Below are positions 10,834-22,157 of a stretch of DNA of 64,000 nt, piece by piece. Origin of the DNA: Pyropia yezoensis (lineage: Eukaryota > Rhodophyta > Bangiophyceae > Bangiales > Bangiaceae). The notes under the pieces were generated by a model. The model was not told the origin of the DNA, did no database searches, and saw nothing but the letters and a program-made list of their open reading frames with translations. Location: assembly GCA_009829735.1 (NCBI GenBank), contig CM020618.1, forward strand, positions 23,545,346 to 23,609,345. Reading direction: 5' to 3'. Each line of letters starts with the position of its first letter. Positions within the stretch are counted from its first letter, which is position 1. Position numbers and translations under genes: made by a program.

Positions 10834-11654
10834 GTTCAAAATACAGGCCCGCAGTGCAGCACTCCCAGCGCCGCGGGCACATGACACAAAATCGACCGCC
10901 CCCCGCTGGCCCCCTCATGGCCGCCTCAGCGCCCGTCGCGGCCGCCCGCGCCGCCGTCGACGGGGAGACGAGCGGCGGCGCCACGGCGGCGGCTGGGGCG
11001 GAAGTGGCGAGTGGCGGGCGGCGGCGGCGACGGCAGCCGGCGCGCCGGCCGTACCCGTCGGGGCAACGGAAGCAGAGAGTCGGTGCGTGCGCAGGGAGGG
11101 CGGAGGCGGCCGCATGCTGCTGTCGGGGGGTGGGCAATCACCCCCCGGTGGCCCCCCCACAGCTGCCACGCGCGACGCCACCGCTCTGGGGTGGGGAGCG
11201 GGCGGCCGCTACCGGAGAGGGGGCGACCGCAGGCGGTTGCGGCCGGAATGAGGGCGCCCCCGCCGCTGTGGCGGGCGCGCGCGGAGGCGGCCTCCCCTCC
11301 CCTGCCGCCGTTGCAGGGACGACGCACCGGCGCACACCCGCGCCGCTGCTGCCGGCGGCGGCGCCAAGCGCAGGTGCCCAGACGACCGGGGCGCGCCCGC
11401 CCGTGGTCTTGAGCGGGGGCGTCCGCAGCAAAGAAAGGGGCAGCAGGTGCCAGCGCAGGGGGAGGGGGAAGGCAACGGCGCGGCGTCGACCGAGGTTGCC
11501 CCCGCCACCGACAGGTCCACGGGCGATGCCCCGCCGGCGGGCCGCGAAGCCGGCCGTCAAGCACCCCCCCCCTTCCCCCTTGGCAGCCCCTCAAGGCGGC
11601 TAAGCAGCCTGCGTAGCCGCGTCGCCACACGACAGCTGGCCAAGACCATCCACA

Positions 11655-12960
11655 AGTGGGGCCGCCGCCGCCGCCACCAGCGCCCCCACCCGCGGGGGCA
11701 GGCCGCCGGCCGCCGGCAACGGGCCGTCCCCCCCGCCTCCCCCCCCCCCCCCCGCACGACCCCCCGCCGGACGCCCCGCGCAGGGGACAGCCGCCGTCGC
11801 CGCCCGCTCCACAGCCGACGCTTGGGGCACGGCCATCCACGGATGGGGTCGCCGCCGCCGCCACCAGCGCCCCCACCCACGGGGGCAGGCCGCCGGCCGC
11901 CGGCAACGGGCCGTCCCCCCCCCCTCCCCCCCCCCCCCCCGCACGACCCCCCGCCGGACGCCCCGCGCAGGGTACAGCCGCCGTCGCCGCCCGCTCCACA
12001 GCCGACGCTTGGGGCACGGCCATCCACGGATGGGGCCGCCGCCACCGCCACCAGCGCCCTCACCCGCGGGGGCAGGACGCCGGCTGGCGGCAACGGGCCG
12101 TCCCCCCGCCTCCCCCCCCCCCCCCCGCACGACCCCCCGCCGGACGCCCCGCGCAGGGGACAGCCGCCGTCGCCGCCCGCTCCACAGCCGACGCTTGGGG
12201 CACGGCCATCCACGGATGGGGCCGCCGCCACCGCCACCAGCGCCCTCACCCGCGGGGGAAGGCCGCCGGCTGGCGGCAACGGGCCGTCCCCCCCGCCTCC
12301 CCCCCCCCCCCCCGCACGACCCCCCGCCGGACGCCCCGCGCAGGGGACAGCCGCCGTCGCCGCCCGCTCCACACCCGACGCTTGGGGCACGGCCATCTAC
12401 GGATGGGGCCGCCGCCGCCGCCACCAGCGCCCCCACCCACGGGGGTAGGCCGCCGGCCGCCGGCAACGGGCCGTCCCCCCCCCCTCCCCCCCCCCCCCCC
12501 GCACGACCCCCCGCCGGACGCCCCGCGCAGGGGACAGCCGCCGTCGCCGCCCGCTCCACAGCCGACGCTTGGGGCACGGCCATCCACGGATGGGGCCGCC
12601 GCCGCCGCCACCAGCGCCCCCACCCGCGGGGGCAGACCGCCGGCTGGCGGCAACGGGCCGTCCCCCCCCCCTCCCCCCCCCCCCCCGCACGACCCCCCGC
12701 CGGACGCCCCGCGCAGGGGACAGCCGCCGTCGCCGCCCGCTCCACAGCCGACGCTTGGGGCACGGCCATCCACGGATGGGGTCGCCGCCGCCGCCACCAG
12801 CGCCCCCACCCACGGGGGCAGGCCGCCGGCCGCCGGCAACGGGCCGTCCCCCCCCCCTCCCCCCCCCCCCCCCCCCGCCCCCCCCCCGGACGCCCCGCGC
12901 AGGGGACAGCCGCCGTCGCCGCCCGCTCCACAGCCGACGCTTGGGGCGCGACCATCCGCG
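11655..12960. repeat. GC-rich minisatellite, about 187-bp unit, about 7 copies
   Basis: A unit holding GCACGACCCCCCGCCGGACG, then GCTTGGGGCACGGCCATCCA, then a CCGCCG run and a pure C tract recurs at about 11755, 11941, 12127, 12315, 12500 and 12687, and in worn form near 12870. Spacing is 183-190 bases and varies mainly in the C tracts. Long open frames cross it on both strands, but they are by-products of a unit free of stops. The first copy of the long repeat enters the same array just before the gap. Confidence 0.9.
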
Positions 12961-14212
12961 GGCGGGGACGCCGCTCGCGGGGATCCTTGTGCTCTCTTGG
13001 CAGCAGGGGGGAGCGCGCGTGGCAGTGGTCGAGCGCACCGCCCACTCGCCCGGCCGCCACCGAAGGGGGGGGAGGGGGTGAGGGAGGGGCGCCCCGCCAG
13101 CGTCCCCGCTGGCCCGAACCGGGCGAGCCATCCCTGCGGGCTGCCGCCAGCCCCCGGCGGGCGGGGGTGCCGGTCTGGCCAGCGGGATCCGCCCGCCTGG
13201 CCCATCCGCCCGCCGCAGGGACTGGCACAGGCGGAGGCCGACTGCGCGCCCGGCGGCAGCCACGGCAGCGTCGACGGGGGGCCCCCCCGCGGGGTGCCAG
13301 ACCGGCGGCGCCTCGCCGTGGACGAGGTCATGCGCCAGCACCACCCGCCGGCCAGAGGTGACCACGCCCATTGTAGTGAGTATCCGGGTCAATGGGAGCC
13401 CCCCCCCGGCCGCAAGGGGAGCTCATAGCGAAGCTCTGTACAAGTCCAGGGACAGAAAGTTTGAGAGAAATTTAGAACGGGCATGTAATGGTGTTCAAAT
13501 GGGCGGCCGCTCCCTTGGGGGCGCGCAAGCAAGAAGAACAACACAGCGGCGCGGCCTTCTGTTTTTACTCGTTCTTCCTCTTTCGTCTGCCTCGTACATC
13601 TGTACGAATTTACTCCAATACATCGCCCCGGCTGGCCATTGCCAGCCGGTCGCCAACGCCCCTGGGTGCGCGGCTGCAACAGCCCGTGGCCGACGTCTCC
13701 TTCAGCAGCAGGCTGCCTCCCCACGTAGTATTGATACTCCCCCACCCCCCCGCCGACAACCCGCCCCACCAGGCACCGGCAGCCGCCTGCAGGACGCCCC
13801 GTGGAATGCTATACCTGTCCCCCCCCGCCGCCCCGAAGCACCCTCCGTCACTACTCACCCAGCCACACCCGCCCTTCACTTGGATCGAAGCCGCACCACA
13901 CCGCTTCACCCAGCCACCACGCAAGGCAGCGATCGCCTGCCCCCCGTCAGAAGCTGACCTCTCGCGCGACTACAGCCGCCCCCCCCCAGACGGCGGCTGC
14001 CAGCCCGCGGCGCCCATCAAACACCCCCGCGGCGCCAACCACCGAGCCGGTTCGTGTTCCACGTTGCCTCTACCACGTGGCTTTCTCGAGGAGGGAGTTG
14101 GGTATTTGCGATTGCCATTTCAGTACAGTGGTATCGATGACGAAGTCCTGCTCTGTGTGCAAAGCTTCGCTATTAGCCCCCCCTCTCGCCCTGGGGGGGG
14201 CTTCCATTGATG
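12961..14212. other. No gene seen; probable inside of a transposon remnant
   Basis: GC-rich to about 13430 and more mixed afterwards. No ORF here shows a family I recognise or convincing codon structure. Because a pogo/Tigger-type end lies at 14213-14312 with its element side facing left, at least the right part of this stretch should belong to that element, but I find no matching left end. Confidence 0.4.
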
Positions 14213-14312
14213 GAGCAACTCTCTGGAAAACAGGAATCGCCCTCGGGCGAGGAAGCTTGATTATGTGACCCTGTCATATAATCGAGCCGCTTATAACCGA
14301 ATAATGACTGTA
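14213..14312 (-). repeat. pogo/Tigger terminal sequence, inverted copy
   Basis: One hundred bases that, read on the minus strand, match 24723-24822 with about two differences. Both begin TACAGTCATTATTCGG, that is a TA target plus the terminal inverted repeat. The element it ends lies to the left. It may be a non-autonomous relative sharing only the outer 100 bases, since similarity stops at 14212. Confidence 0.88.
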
Positions 14313-14670
14313 ACTGCGAAGAGCTTGCCGCCAATTGAACTTCTCTCCGTCTGTCAATTGATGATCTTTCAGGTGGGCCACCAACGGATGGTCACGATTG
14401 CATCTCACAGCTCTCGTGAACCGGCGTGTTCCTTCCACTTCGCTGGCAGAGCCGCTCGTCTCGGTGTGCCTGCTGTGGGACGCCACCACCATCCATTCCA
14501 AGCTGCAGTCTGGCCGCATCGTGCTGCCAGCGGCGTGCCTTCGTGCAGGCTGCAGTTCAACGACCGTGGACCGTGTGGCCGTCCTTCTTGCTACAACTAT
14601 CGCTGCTGCGTCCACCCCGAGACCCGTTGTTGTTCCTGCGTCCTCCCCACCTTCGCGTTGGTCCACTGCC

Positions 14671-16080
14671 ATGAAATCCACGGCCTTCCTCCCGCCGGCG
14701 ACCGGCGACCTGGGCACCCGCCTCGCCGCCAGGGACCCTCGGCGAGCCGCGCGGCTGCCCTGCCGGCGCCCCGTTGTGATAACGGCGGAGGTGTTGCCAT
14801 CTTCGCCGGGGCCGCCACGGCGGACGCCGGCCCCGCAGCGGTCGCAGCCGCCTTCCCTCTCCCGCCGCCAATGGCTGGCCACCTCGACCACAGCTGCCGC
14901 GGCGACTGCCGCGGGTCTGCTGCTTCCTCCCGGGGTGGCGGTGGCTGCCGAGGCGGGCGGCGCGACGGCTGGCGCCGCTGGCGGGGCTGCCCCCCGGCTT
15001 CGTCGGGATGAGCTTATTTATGACACCCACAGCGGCTCCTTCCTGCCTCCACACCCGCAGCAGCTGCTGTCGCGACGGGTGGTCGACAGCGGTCAAGGTT
15101 TCGGCGGCGCCGCCGCGGACAGCGACGCGGCTCGGATGGAGGCGGGGGCGGCAGCGGGGACGGGCACCGCTACGAGGACGGAGCTTGGGGCGGTGTCTGC
15201 GTCCCCTCTCTACCGCGTTCCCGCTCAGGTCGACCGGCTGGTCATTATTGGCGAGACGCACACGCACCCTACCCACCACCGCATCCAGTTGGACGTTATC
15301 CGCGCTCTTCACGATATGGCAAAGACCGCGACGGCTTCTGGTGGTGTTGGGCGTCCGGTGGTGGTGGGCCTCGAGCAGTTTCACCGTCAGCACACGCCCC
15401 ACCTGGATTCGTACATTGGCGGCGACATCAGCCTCGCCCGTCTCTTGGCCCTTACCGACTGGTCCAACACCTGGGGCTACCCTGCTGCACTCTACACTCC
15501 CCTCCTCTCCTACTGCCGTGTCCACCGGGTAAGGGTAGTGGGACTCAACGCGCCTGGCAAGCTGGTTGCGGCTGTCGCCCGCGGGGGCCTCGACAGCCTC
15601 CCCGCGTCGGTCATGCCCTACCTCCCGGAAATGGACCTCGGCAACCGGGCCCACTTCGCACGCTTTGCCGCCAAGATGGCCGCTATGGGCGGTGCCGCTC
15701 ATCACACCCGTGGTGGCGGCGGCGGGGGTGGTGGCGGCGGGGGCCCTCCCCTGTTTGACCCCACTGTCTTGCGCCACTACTACGAGGCAGAGACCCTCTG
15801 GGACGAGTACATGGCCGAGTCGGCGGCCACGGTTCTGGACGTCGACCCGGCATGCCGGCTGGTAGTCCTTGCGGGCACAGCGCACGTGGAGAACCGCGAC
15901 GGCCTGCCCGAACGGGTGGAGCGGCGGGCGGGCGGGCGGGCGTTTACGGTTCTTCCCACGAGCGTGCGTTGGACGGTCGCGGCGGGGACGAGCGTGCCCG
16001 ACATCGCGGCGCCGCTGGCAGGGGGAGGGCGGGTGGCCGACTGGATTTGGTATAGCCCCCGGGAGATTGACCTAGTCTGA
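14671..16080 (+). CDS. ChaN/Tiki-like haem-binding-type protein, probable thylakoid lumen
   Basis: 469 aa. The domain matches PF04187 (ChaN, Tiki/erythromycin-esterase-like fold): IIGETHTHPTHHRIQLDVI near residue 192, a GLEQFHRQ block, TDWSNTWGYP, and the closing AGTAHVENRDGLPERVER near 397. The ATG at 14671 gives a basic N-terminal leader followed by SRRQWLATS, an Ala-rich hydrophobic stretch and an AVAAEA cut site near residue 90. That is a twin-arginine thylakoid signal behind a plastid transit peptide. Bacterial ChaN binds haem; in plants this domain appears in plastid proteins of poorly known function, so haem or iron handling is an inference. A Gly run near residue 350 is low-complexity. 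Single exon. Confidence 0.88.
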   Translation: MKSTAFLPPATGDLGTRLAARDPRRAARLPCRRPVVITAEVLPSSPGPPRRTPAPQRSQPPSLSRRQWLATSTTAAAATAAGLLLPPGVAVAAEAGGATAGAAGGAAPRLRRDELIYDTHSGSFLPPHPQQLLSRRVVDSGQGFGGAAADSDAARMEAGAAAGTGTATRTELGAVSASPLYRVPAQVDRLVIIGETHTHPTHHRIQLDVIRALHDMAKTATASGGVGRPVVVGLEQFHRQHTPHLDSYIGGDISLARLLALTDWSNTWGYPAALYTPLLSYCRVHRVRVVGLNAPGKLVAAVARGGLDSLPASVMPYLPEMDLGNRAHFARFAAKMAAMGGAAHHTRGGGGGGGGGGGPPLFDPTVLRHYYEAETLWDEYMAESAATVLDVDPACRLVVLAGTAHVENRDGLPERVERRAGGRAFTVLPTSVRWTVAAGTSVPDIAAPLAGGGRVADWIWYSPREIDLV

Positions 16081-19000
16081 AGAGGGCAGGGGAGGAGGGT
16101 GCCATGGGGGTGGGTGTGGGGGGTGCGTTGAACACGCTCACCACGTTGCGCGAGCGAGCCTGGGGGTGTAGCTGCGGTCATTCTCCGGTGCCGTGCCGTG
16201 CTCCCTGCACGCACCCGTCATATTTGTACAGTACCCATGGGGTAGCTTGCGTTCACAACCAGACCACATGCTCTGGCTGAGCCGCTCCGATGGACCGCCC
16301 CACCCACCCCCCCCTGGTAACTGCCGCATCCCGCCGCGCCACGGCGGGCGGCCGTACCAGGGGCGGGGGCGGAAACGCGGGCGGGGACGCGTCTGGCCGC
16401 ACCCCCGCCGGGAGCTCCCGCTTCCGGCACGGGCGGTGGCGGCGCCCTCGACCCTCCGGCGCAGGTGAACGTGCGTGGCCTGCGGGCGTTGCTCGCGTGC
16501 CGCCAGGTCATCCGCGGGTGACCAGTGGTGGCCTCTGCCACCAAAGCCCCGTGGATGCGCATCGACCAAGTCGCCGGTAGCCGCGGCGGCAGTGGCGGCT
16601 GAAGGCAGAGACGGCGGCGGCGGCTCGAGGGGGTGGCAGAAAAGAAGCAGCATTGCCGGGGTGCTGGTGGCACTCGGGCACAAGGGCGGAGAGGACACGC
16701 AGTGGCCGGAAGGAGCAGCGGGTTGCCAGCGGCGGACTCGCTCAGAGGCGGTAGCGTCGGCTACGAGAGGCCGTGGCGTTGGCCACCTGCGGTGGCGTTG
16801 GCAGACGGTCGCTCCGCCATCGGAGAAGAGGACAATACTGCGAGGTGGTCGCGAACCGACGCACGACAGCAGCTGCTGGGAGGGGATCCCGTAGCGCGCA
16901 AGGTCACCTTCCCCACCCAGTTCCCAATCCCATGGTGTTCGCCGATAGAACAGAGGAAGAGAGAGGACTCTATATATGATCGCATCAAAGTAGCACCCAT
17001 GTGAGACAGACTCCGCCAGCGATGCCTCCTGGCCTGTGCCGGGGCGGCCGGTTTCTAGACGACGCGGGTTCAGGGCCCACCCGCACCCCAGGGCGCCCCA
17101 TCGTGAGTGGCCACAGCGTGTGAACCGTGGCGGTCCAGGTCACCCCTCCACACCGTCCAAACGAGAGTCCCACGCTCTCCCATCTCCAATCCATGGCCGC
17201 GCGAGAGGGGGGAGGCAATGTGCGCGGCCCCCCCCCCCCCCCCTTTGGCAACCCATCTGGGGGGGGGGACGGCGCAGGAGGCGGCCTCGACAGCACGCGA
17301 GACGGGCTCCCCCCCCTTTGCTTGACACTGGCGTGTGGTTTCAGTCCCGCGTGGCGGGGCGGTGGGCTTGGCAGGCGACCCGCCGTCCCCTCTGCGCTGG
17401 CCCCTCTCCCCCCCTCACGCCCCGCCCGCGGCCGCCGACCGCGGGCGCGGGCGCAGGCGCGCGGCCGTCGCGTCTGCAGGCTGGGACGCTCCCCAGCCCC
17501 ACCACCACCACCACCTCCGCGGCGATCCCACAGCGCCGTCACGGCCTCCCCCACCCACCACACCACCGGCCCCCCCAAGGGCCATCTGCTTCTAGTTGCT
17601 TTGGTTTCCGCATCAACAGTGGCCCAGATTGACGGAGAGGGGGGGATTGGGGGGAGGGGGGGGGGGAGGGAGGAGACAGCAGCCGCTCCGGCGCCAACCC
17701 GCGCCCCCCGCGTGCCCAGGGACACGTGCGCGCCCCGCCCCAGCCGGATTGCCGTGCGTCGCATCGTCAGCGGTGGGGCTCCCCCTGGCCGGCGCGCCCC
17801 CGCTGCGCCTGCCCGCGCCCCCCCTGCGCCGGCGCTGGTGATGGCGCGCCACCCGGCTACGTACCGGCGCCCACGGCCGCCGGACGCTGCCGCCGCTCCT
17901 CCCACGTCGTGCTGCCGTGCCGCCTGCTCCCACCCCCCCCCCGCCCCCCCGACGCCGACGCGCCCCCCTCCCTCCTTCCTCCCCCTCCTCCTCCTGCTCC
18001 TCCCACCCCGCTCTGCTAACGCGTGTGTACAGCGCGCGTGTACCGCCAGTCCTGTCACGTCCGCATCTCCACCACCACGCCTACTACCCCCCCAGGGGCC
18101 TGCTGGGCGGCAGAGCGGCGCGCGCTTTTCCAAGGCGGCACCCCCACGCACCGCCCGCCCAGCCCGTTCGCGACGCGGCGCGTTGGCCCCGCCCGTGCCG
18201 CCGGGGGGGGTGTGGGTGGGGGGGTGGGGGGTGTGGGGTGCGCCGCGTCTGCCGGGGGTGGTGCTCCGGCCAGTGTGTGCCGCCTGCCGTGGCGGCGGCG
18301 CCCTCCCCAGTTCTCTTGGTGCGGTTTCTATTTTTTTTCTTCTTCGGACCCTGCCCGCCTGGTCGGTGCTGCTCCTATTTCCGCGACGCCCTGCCCTCGT
18401 CCTCGCCGCGGCCGCGCCTACCGTGGCCCGCCGCTCCGTTCCACCCCCCCCCCCCCCCCCCCCGCCACCGACCGGTGGGCGGGGTGCGCGGGGCGTTGCT
18501 TGCCGCCGTGGCGCTCGGTGACGCTGCCCGCGTGTGGTTGTGTGTGCCGCCGCGTCGCCGTCGCCGCGCCTCCCCGCCGCCGCGCCCCCGCCGCCGCCGT
18601 TTGCTGCCGTCGCCCGCCACCCAGCCAGCCGCTGCTGGGGCCCCATCGCTGGGCAGTTGTGGGTGCTGCGCTGCACTCGCCCTCCCTGCCCGCCCCCCCT
18701 CCCCCACCTAAACACCACATCGTCTTTGTCAGTGTCGTCGAGGCGCGGCACATCCGCGGACACTGATAGGGGGGGGGGGGCCTCGCCGTGTGCGCGCGCC
18801 TGCCTGCGCGCGCACACGGCGCGCCCGCGGGGGGGGGCGCGTTTCTCTTTGCTTCTCTTTTCTGGTTGAGGCCGGCCGCGTGGGTGAAAGGGGGAGGGAG
18901 GATCCTAGCTCGGCGACGGAAGCGGCAGGGGAAGGGAGCGGGTGTTTCGCTGCCGTCGCCGCCTCTGCCGCTCTGCTTCGGGGGGGGGCGGCGCTGCTCG

Positions 19001-20031
19001 TGCTGCCTGACGCCGCCGCTGCTGCCGCGCCGCTGCCCACGCCGCGCACCGCCACGCCGCTGTAGGACGACACGCGCCGCGGGCGACACCCACCCAGAGG
19101 GGGGGGGGGTGGTTGCGGGTCCCCTCTGCTGGCAGTTACCCGCCCGTGCTCGCGCTCGCGTGTGACCAAGGCCGCCGCCGCCGCCGGCCGTCGACAGCGG
19201 GCAGCGTGCCGTCAGCGTCAGCCGCCACCCGACGGCCCGCGGCCCCCCTTCCATCCTCCTCCCCAACACCAGCGGTGGCCGCGGCGCTCACTTGTGGCCA
19301 AACCGCCCGCTGCGTTCTCCAGCTTCTCCCCCCCCCCCTTCCCTCCTCCTCGCCTCGCGGCCGTCACGGCTTGCGCCGTGCGGGGCTGCCACCGCGCTGC
19401 CGTTTACCCGGCGACGACACGTTCCCTCTCCCCCCCCCCCCCCGTCTTCTCCCCCCTGCATTTCCCTCTCCCTCCCACCGCCCTCGCACCACCCCGGCCT
19501 GGCCTTCCCTCCTCCCTCCCCCAGCGCTCCAACCCTCCGTTGCTCCTCTTGCACGCTTCCCGTTTGCAGTGTCGGGTGAAACGGTTTTACCCATTGGGTG
19601 CGTGCGTGCCCGCCGCTCCGGGGGGTGTGCCGCCGCCGCCGCCGCCGCCGCCGCCGCTGCTGCCGCTGCCACCGCCACCGCTTGCGGGGGTGCCTGCACT
19701 CCCGTCCCTCCCCTTCACCCACGGCTGGCCGGACCGCGGACATTGCTCTCTTGGCACGTGCGCGCACGCACGCGCGCGCGGCGCTCCTTCATCGCCACAC
19801 CCCCCGGCCCCGCACCCCTGCTGACGGCTGCGGCGGGCGCGTCCTCTCCCCCCGCGGCCCTGCTTTCCCCCCCACCGGTCTGTCCTCTTTCTTTCCCCCC
19901 TCTCCCGTTACCTCCTTTCCCTTTGAACGGCCCCCTCCGCCGCGGTCACCTGGCCTCTATCGTCCCCCTGTGGTAGGTGGCGTTTTTTGTTTGTTTCTTG
20001 TTTTTCCCTTTGGTGCGTCCTGGGCACCGCC
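16081..20031. other. Long stretch without a recognisable gene
   Basis: About 4 kb between the ChaN-like and PPPDE genes. A TATATA motif lies at about 16971. From about 17200 the plus strand is strongly pyrimidine-rich, with C tracts up to about 18 bases. Long open frames (for example 17127-18521) are Pro/Arg/Ala runs caused by GC content, and none shows a domain. The right part may be the promoter and 5' UTR of the peptidase gene. I see no RNA gene. Confidence 0.5.
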
Positions 20032-21312
20032 ATGTGCGCCCACGAGACACCCCCGGACGCGGAGGCGGCGGCGGCGGCAGCAGCAGCTGCATCGGCGGCT
20101 GCGGCAGCGTCGGCGTCGGCGGCGGCGGCGGCGGTGGGGGTCCCGCTCAGCGGCAGCATGTCGTCTGTGTCATCGGCGGACGAGCCGCCATCCGCACTGC
20201 CCTTCCTCCCTGATAAGGACGGCCGGGCGGTGGCACCGCTGCCCCGGACGTCCTCTATGATATCGTCCACGTCTTCGGTGTCGGTGGTCGGCGCGGCGGC
20301 CGCGCTGCCGGCATCGCGGGTCACCTCCGACACCGCCACCGCCACCACCAATGCCACTGCCAACGCCAACGCCGACGCCAGCACCAACGCCAACGCCGCC
20401 ACCACCGCCAAGGCCGCGTCTGACACCACGCCCACCGCCACTGACGGCTATGCCGACATTGACGACCATAGCGACGCGTCGGGTGCGTCACTGGCGCGCC
20501 CTCGCCTGTCGACGACGGTTGCCGCGCCCGCGGGGGCGCTGGTCACCCTCCACGTCTATGACCTGGTGGACGCGGACCACCCCGGCGCGGTGCCCGCCCT
20601 CAATACCGCCCTGTGGCTGACGGGCATTGGCCTCTTTCACACTGGCGTCGTCGTCAATGACGTGGAATACACGTACGCGGGCCACTGGGACCTAGGCGTG
20701 ACGGGGGTGGTGGAGGGGGTGCCCCGGGCGGCGCCCGGCGCCGTCTTTCGGACGGCCATCCCGTACGGGCGGGTGCAGCGCGGGACAGTGGACGTGGATG
20801 AGGTGCTGGACGAGGTGGCCGACGCGTACGATGGTGCCTCGTACAACCTCCTCACCCGCAACTGCAACGTCTTTTGTGACGACCTCCTCCGCCGCCTGAC
20901 GGGGCGGGGCAGCCCGGCGTGGATTAACCGCCTCGCGGGCCTCGCCGTGCGGGTGCGATGTCTGCTGCCGGCCGGCTTTGATGACCCCCTGAGTGGGCCC
21001 GGCAGCGGCGGGAACGCCGACGGGGGTGCCGACGCTGCCGCCGCGGGCGATGACGACGGCGGCGACGACCGCGGGTCTGCCTGCGGGTCGGCCGCCTTTG
21101 GCATCGGCCGCCGTGGCAGTACCGCGTACAGCGACGGGGGGGGGGTGGGCGCCTTCCGGGGCGACGCGGGGCAGGCGGTGGAGCTGGATGAGGCGAGGGG
21201 ATCCGGCTCGATTGTGGACGTGGCGCCGCTGGTCGCGTTTGTCGACCGGAGCGGCCGGGGGGGGCGGCCGGTCATGCCATCGCCGCCTGCGGTGGCGGCG
21301 GTGGTACGATGA
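20032..21312 (+). CDS. PPPDE (DeSI-type) thiol peptidase
   Basis: 426 aa. After about 165 residues of Ala-, Ser- and Thr-rich sequence comes a PPPDE domain (PF05903). It opens VTLHVYDLVD, has the catalytic His in GLFHTGVVV (H203) and the catalytic Cys in YNLLTRNCNVF (C278), and ends PAWINRLA...RCLLP. Members in animals, DeSI-1 and -2, remove SUMO or have thioesterase activity; substrates in algae are unknown. The C-terminal 110 residues are Gly/Asp-rich and probably disordered. The ATG at 20032 was chosen because the frame upstream holds only non-ATG starts. No intron is needed. Confidence 0.93.
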   Translation: MCAHETPPDAEAAAAAAAAASAAAAASASAAAAAVGVPLSGSMSSVSSADEPPSALPFLPDKDGRAVAPLPRTSSMISSTSSVSVVGAAAALPASRVTSDTATATTNATANANADASTNANAATTAKAASDTTPTATDGYADIDDHSDASGASLARPRLSTTVAAPAGALVTLHVYDLVDADHPGAVPALNTALWLTGIGLFHTGVVVNDVEYTYAGHWDLGVTGVVEGVPRAAPGAVFRTAIPYGRVQRGTVDVDEVLDEVADAYDGASYNLLTRNCNVFCDDLLRRLTGRGSPAWINRLAGLAVRVRCLLPAGFDDPLSGPGSGGNADGGADAAAAGDDDGGDDRGSACGSAAFGIGRRGSTAYSDGGGVGAFRGDAGQAVELDEARGSGSIVDVAPLVAFVDRSGRGGRPVMPSPPAVAAVVR

Positions 21313-21695
21313 AACGAAGAATCGGGAAAGAAAAGATGGGGGGTGCGCGCGTGCTCCGCGGCCGGGCCGAGCGGGATCCTTTTGTTCTTTTTCTTCTACT
21401 GGTTGTCTGTGAATGTGCCTCTGTGTGTGCCCTGTGCTCAGCCCGTGGGGCAGCCGTCGACACGACTCGTGTGGCCCCCCCACCCAACGGATGTGGCAGT
21501 GCACGGGTGGAGTGGTCGGGGAGGTACTACATATGTACACCCCCACCCTGTCCCTTGCCCTCTGAGCCCCCCGTTCCCCGCGGGTGTGGTGTGTGACGCC
21601 TTGTGCCCGGGCGGGGGTTGGCAGCCACCACCCATAGGGACACACGGCTGTGGATGGCCTGGTCGTCAGTGGCGGCGGCACCCAGCGGTCGCATG

Positions 21696-21701
21696 AATAA
21701 A
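21696..21701 (+). terminator. AATAAA, possible polyadenylation signal
   Basis: AATAAA about 385 bases after the stop of the PPPDE gene, in the gap between two convergent genes. Distance makes it uncertain. Confidence 0.3.
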
Positions 21702-22157
21702 GGAACTGCCCCGAGGAGTCGCTCCAGGGGGCACCGAAGGGTGTGTTACACAAACGGATCAAGTGAGAAGGGTTGAAGGGTCACACAAGAGGACCAGGAA
21801 AGAGTTTCACATATAGCAAGGCACAGGAGCACACGCGCAGGTATAGTACAGAGTAACGTGCCACATGACACCAGAGAAACAACAACAGCACCAAAAGTCA
21901 AAATGGCAGCAAACGACAGAAAAAACAAAGCGACTCCCGTGCCCATCATCGCAACCATCCCTGGTCGCCCCCCCCCCCCCCCCACCTTCGTCCCCCACCA
22001 CCCCCTGCTACCCCCGACATCCTACCCCCACCGCGGCCACTCCCGCCCCCACAGCCCACCTCCCCCTTTCCCCGCACCACGGCCACTCCCGCCCCCACAG
22101 CCCACCTCCCACTTTCCCCGCACCCGCCCGCCCCCACCCCCGCTCCCCCCCGCGCGC

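Larger units (their letters stand above)
8625..11880. repeat. Long direct repeat, copy 2
   Basis: Matches 1-3254. This copy has an intact gene (9395-10748) and passes without a gap into the full minisatellite. The left boundary is unknown because copy 1 begins at or before base 1 of the window. Confidence 0.93.

Noticed and set aside
11600-13428. Very long open frames on both strands (up to 590 codons)
   Set aside because: They are the minisatellite read in frames without stops; no domain and no start context.
13441-14210. Frames suggesting a small gene before the ChaN-like gene
   Set aside because: No family match, no promoter or splice support; more likely transposon interior.
17127-18521. 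464-codon Pro/Arg/Ala-rich frame
   Set aside because: Composition follows the C tracts and there is no recognisable domain; overlapping frames are equally open.
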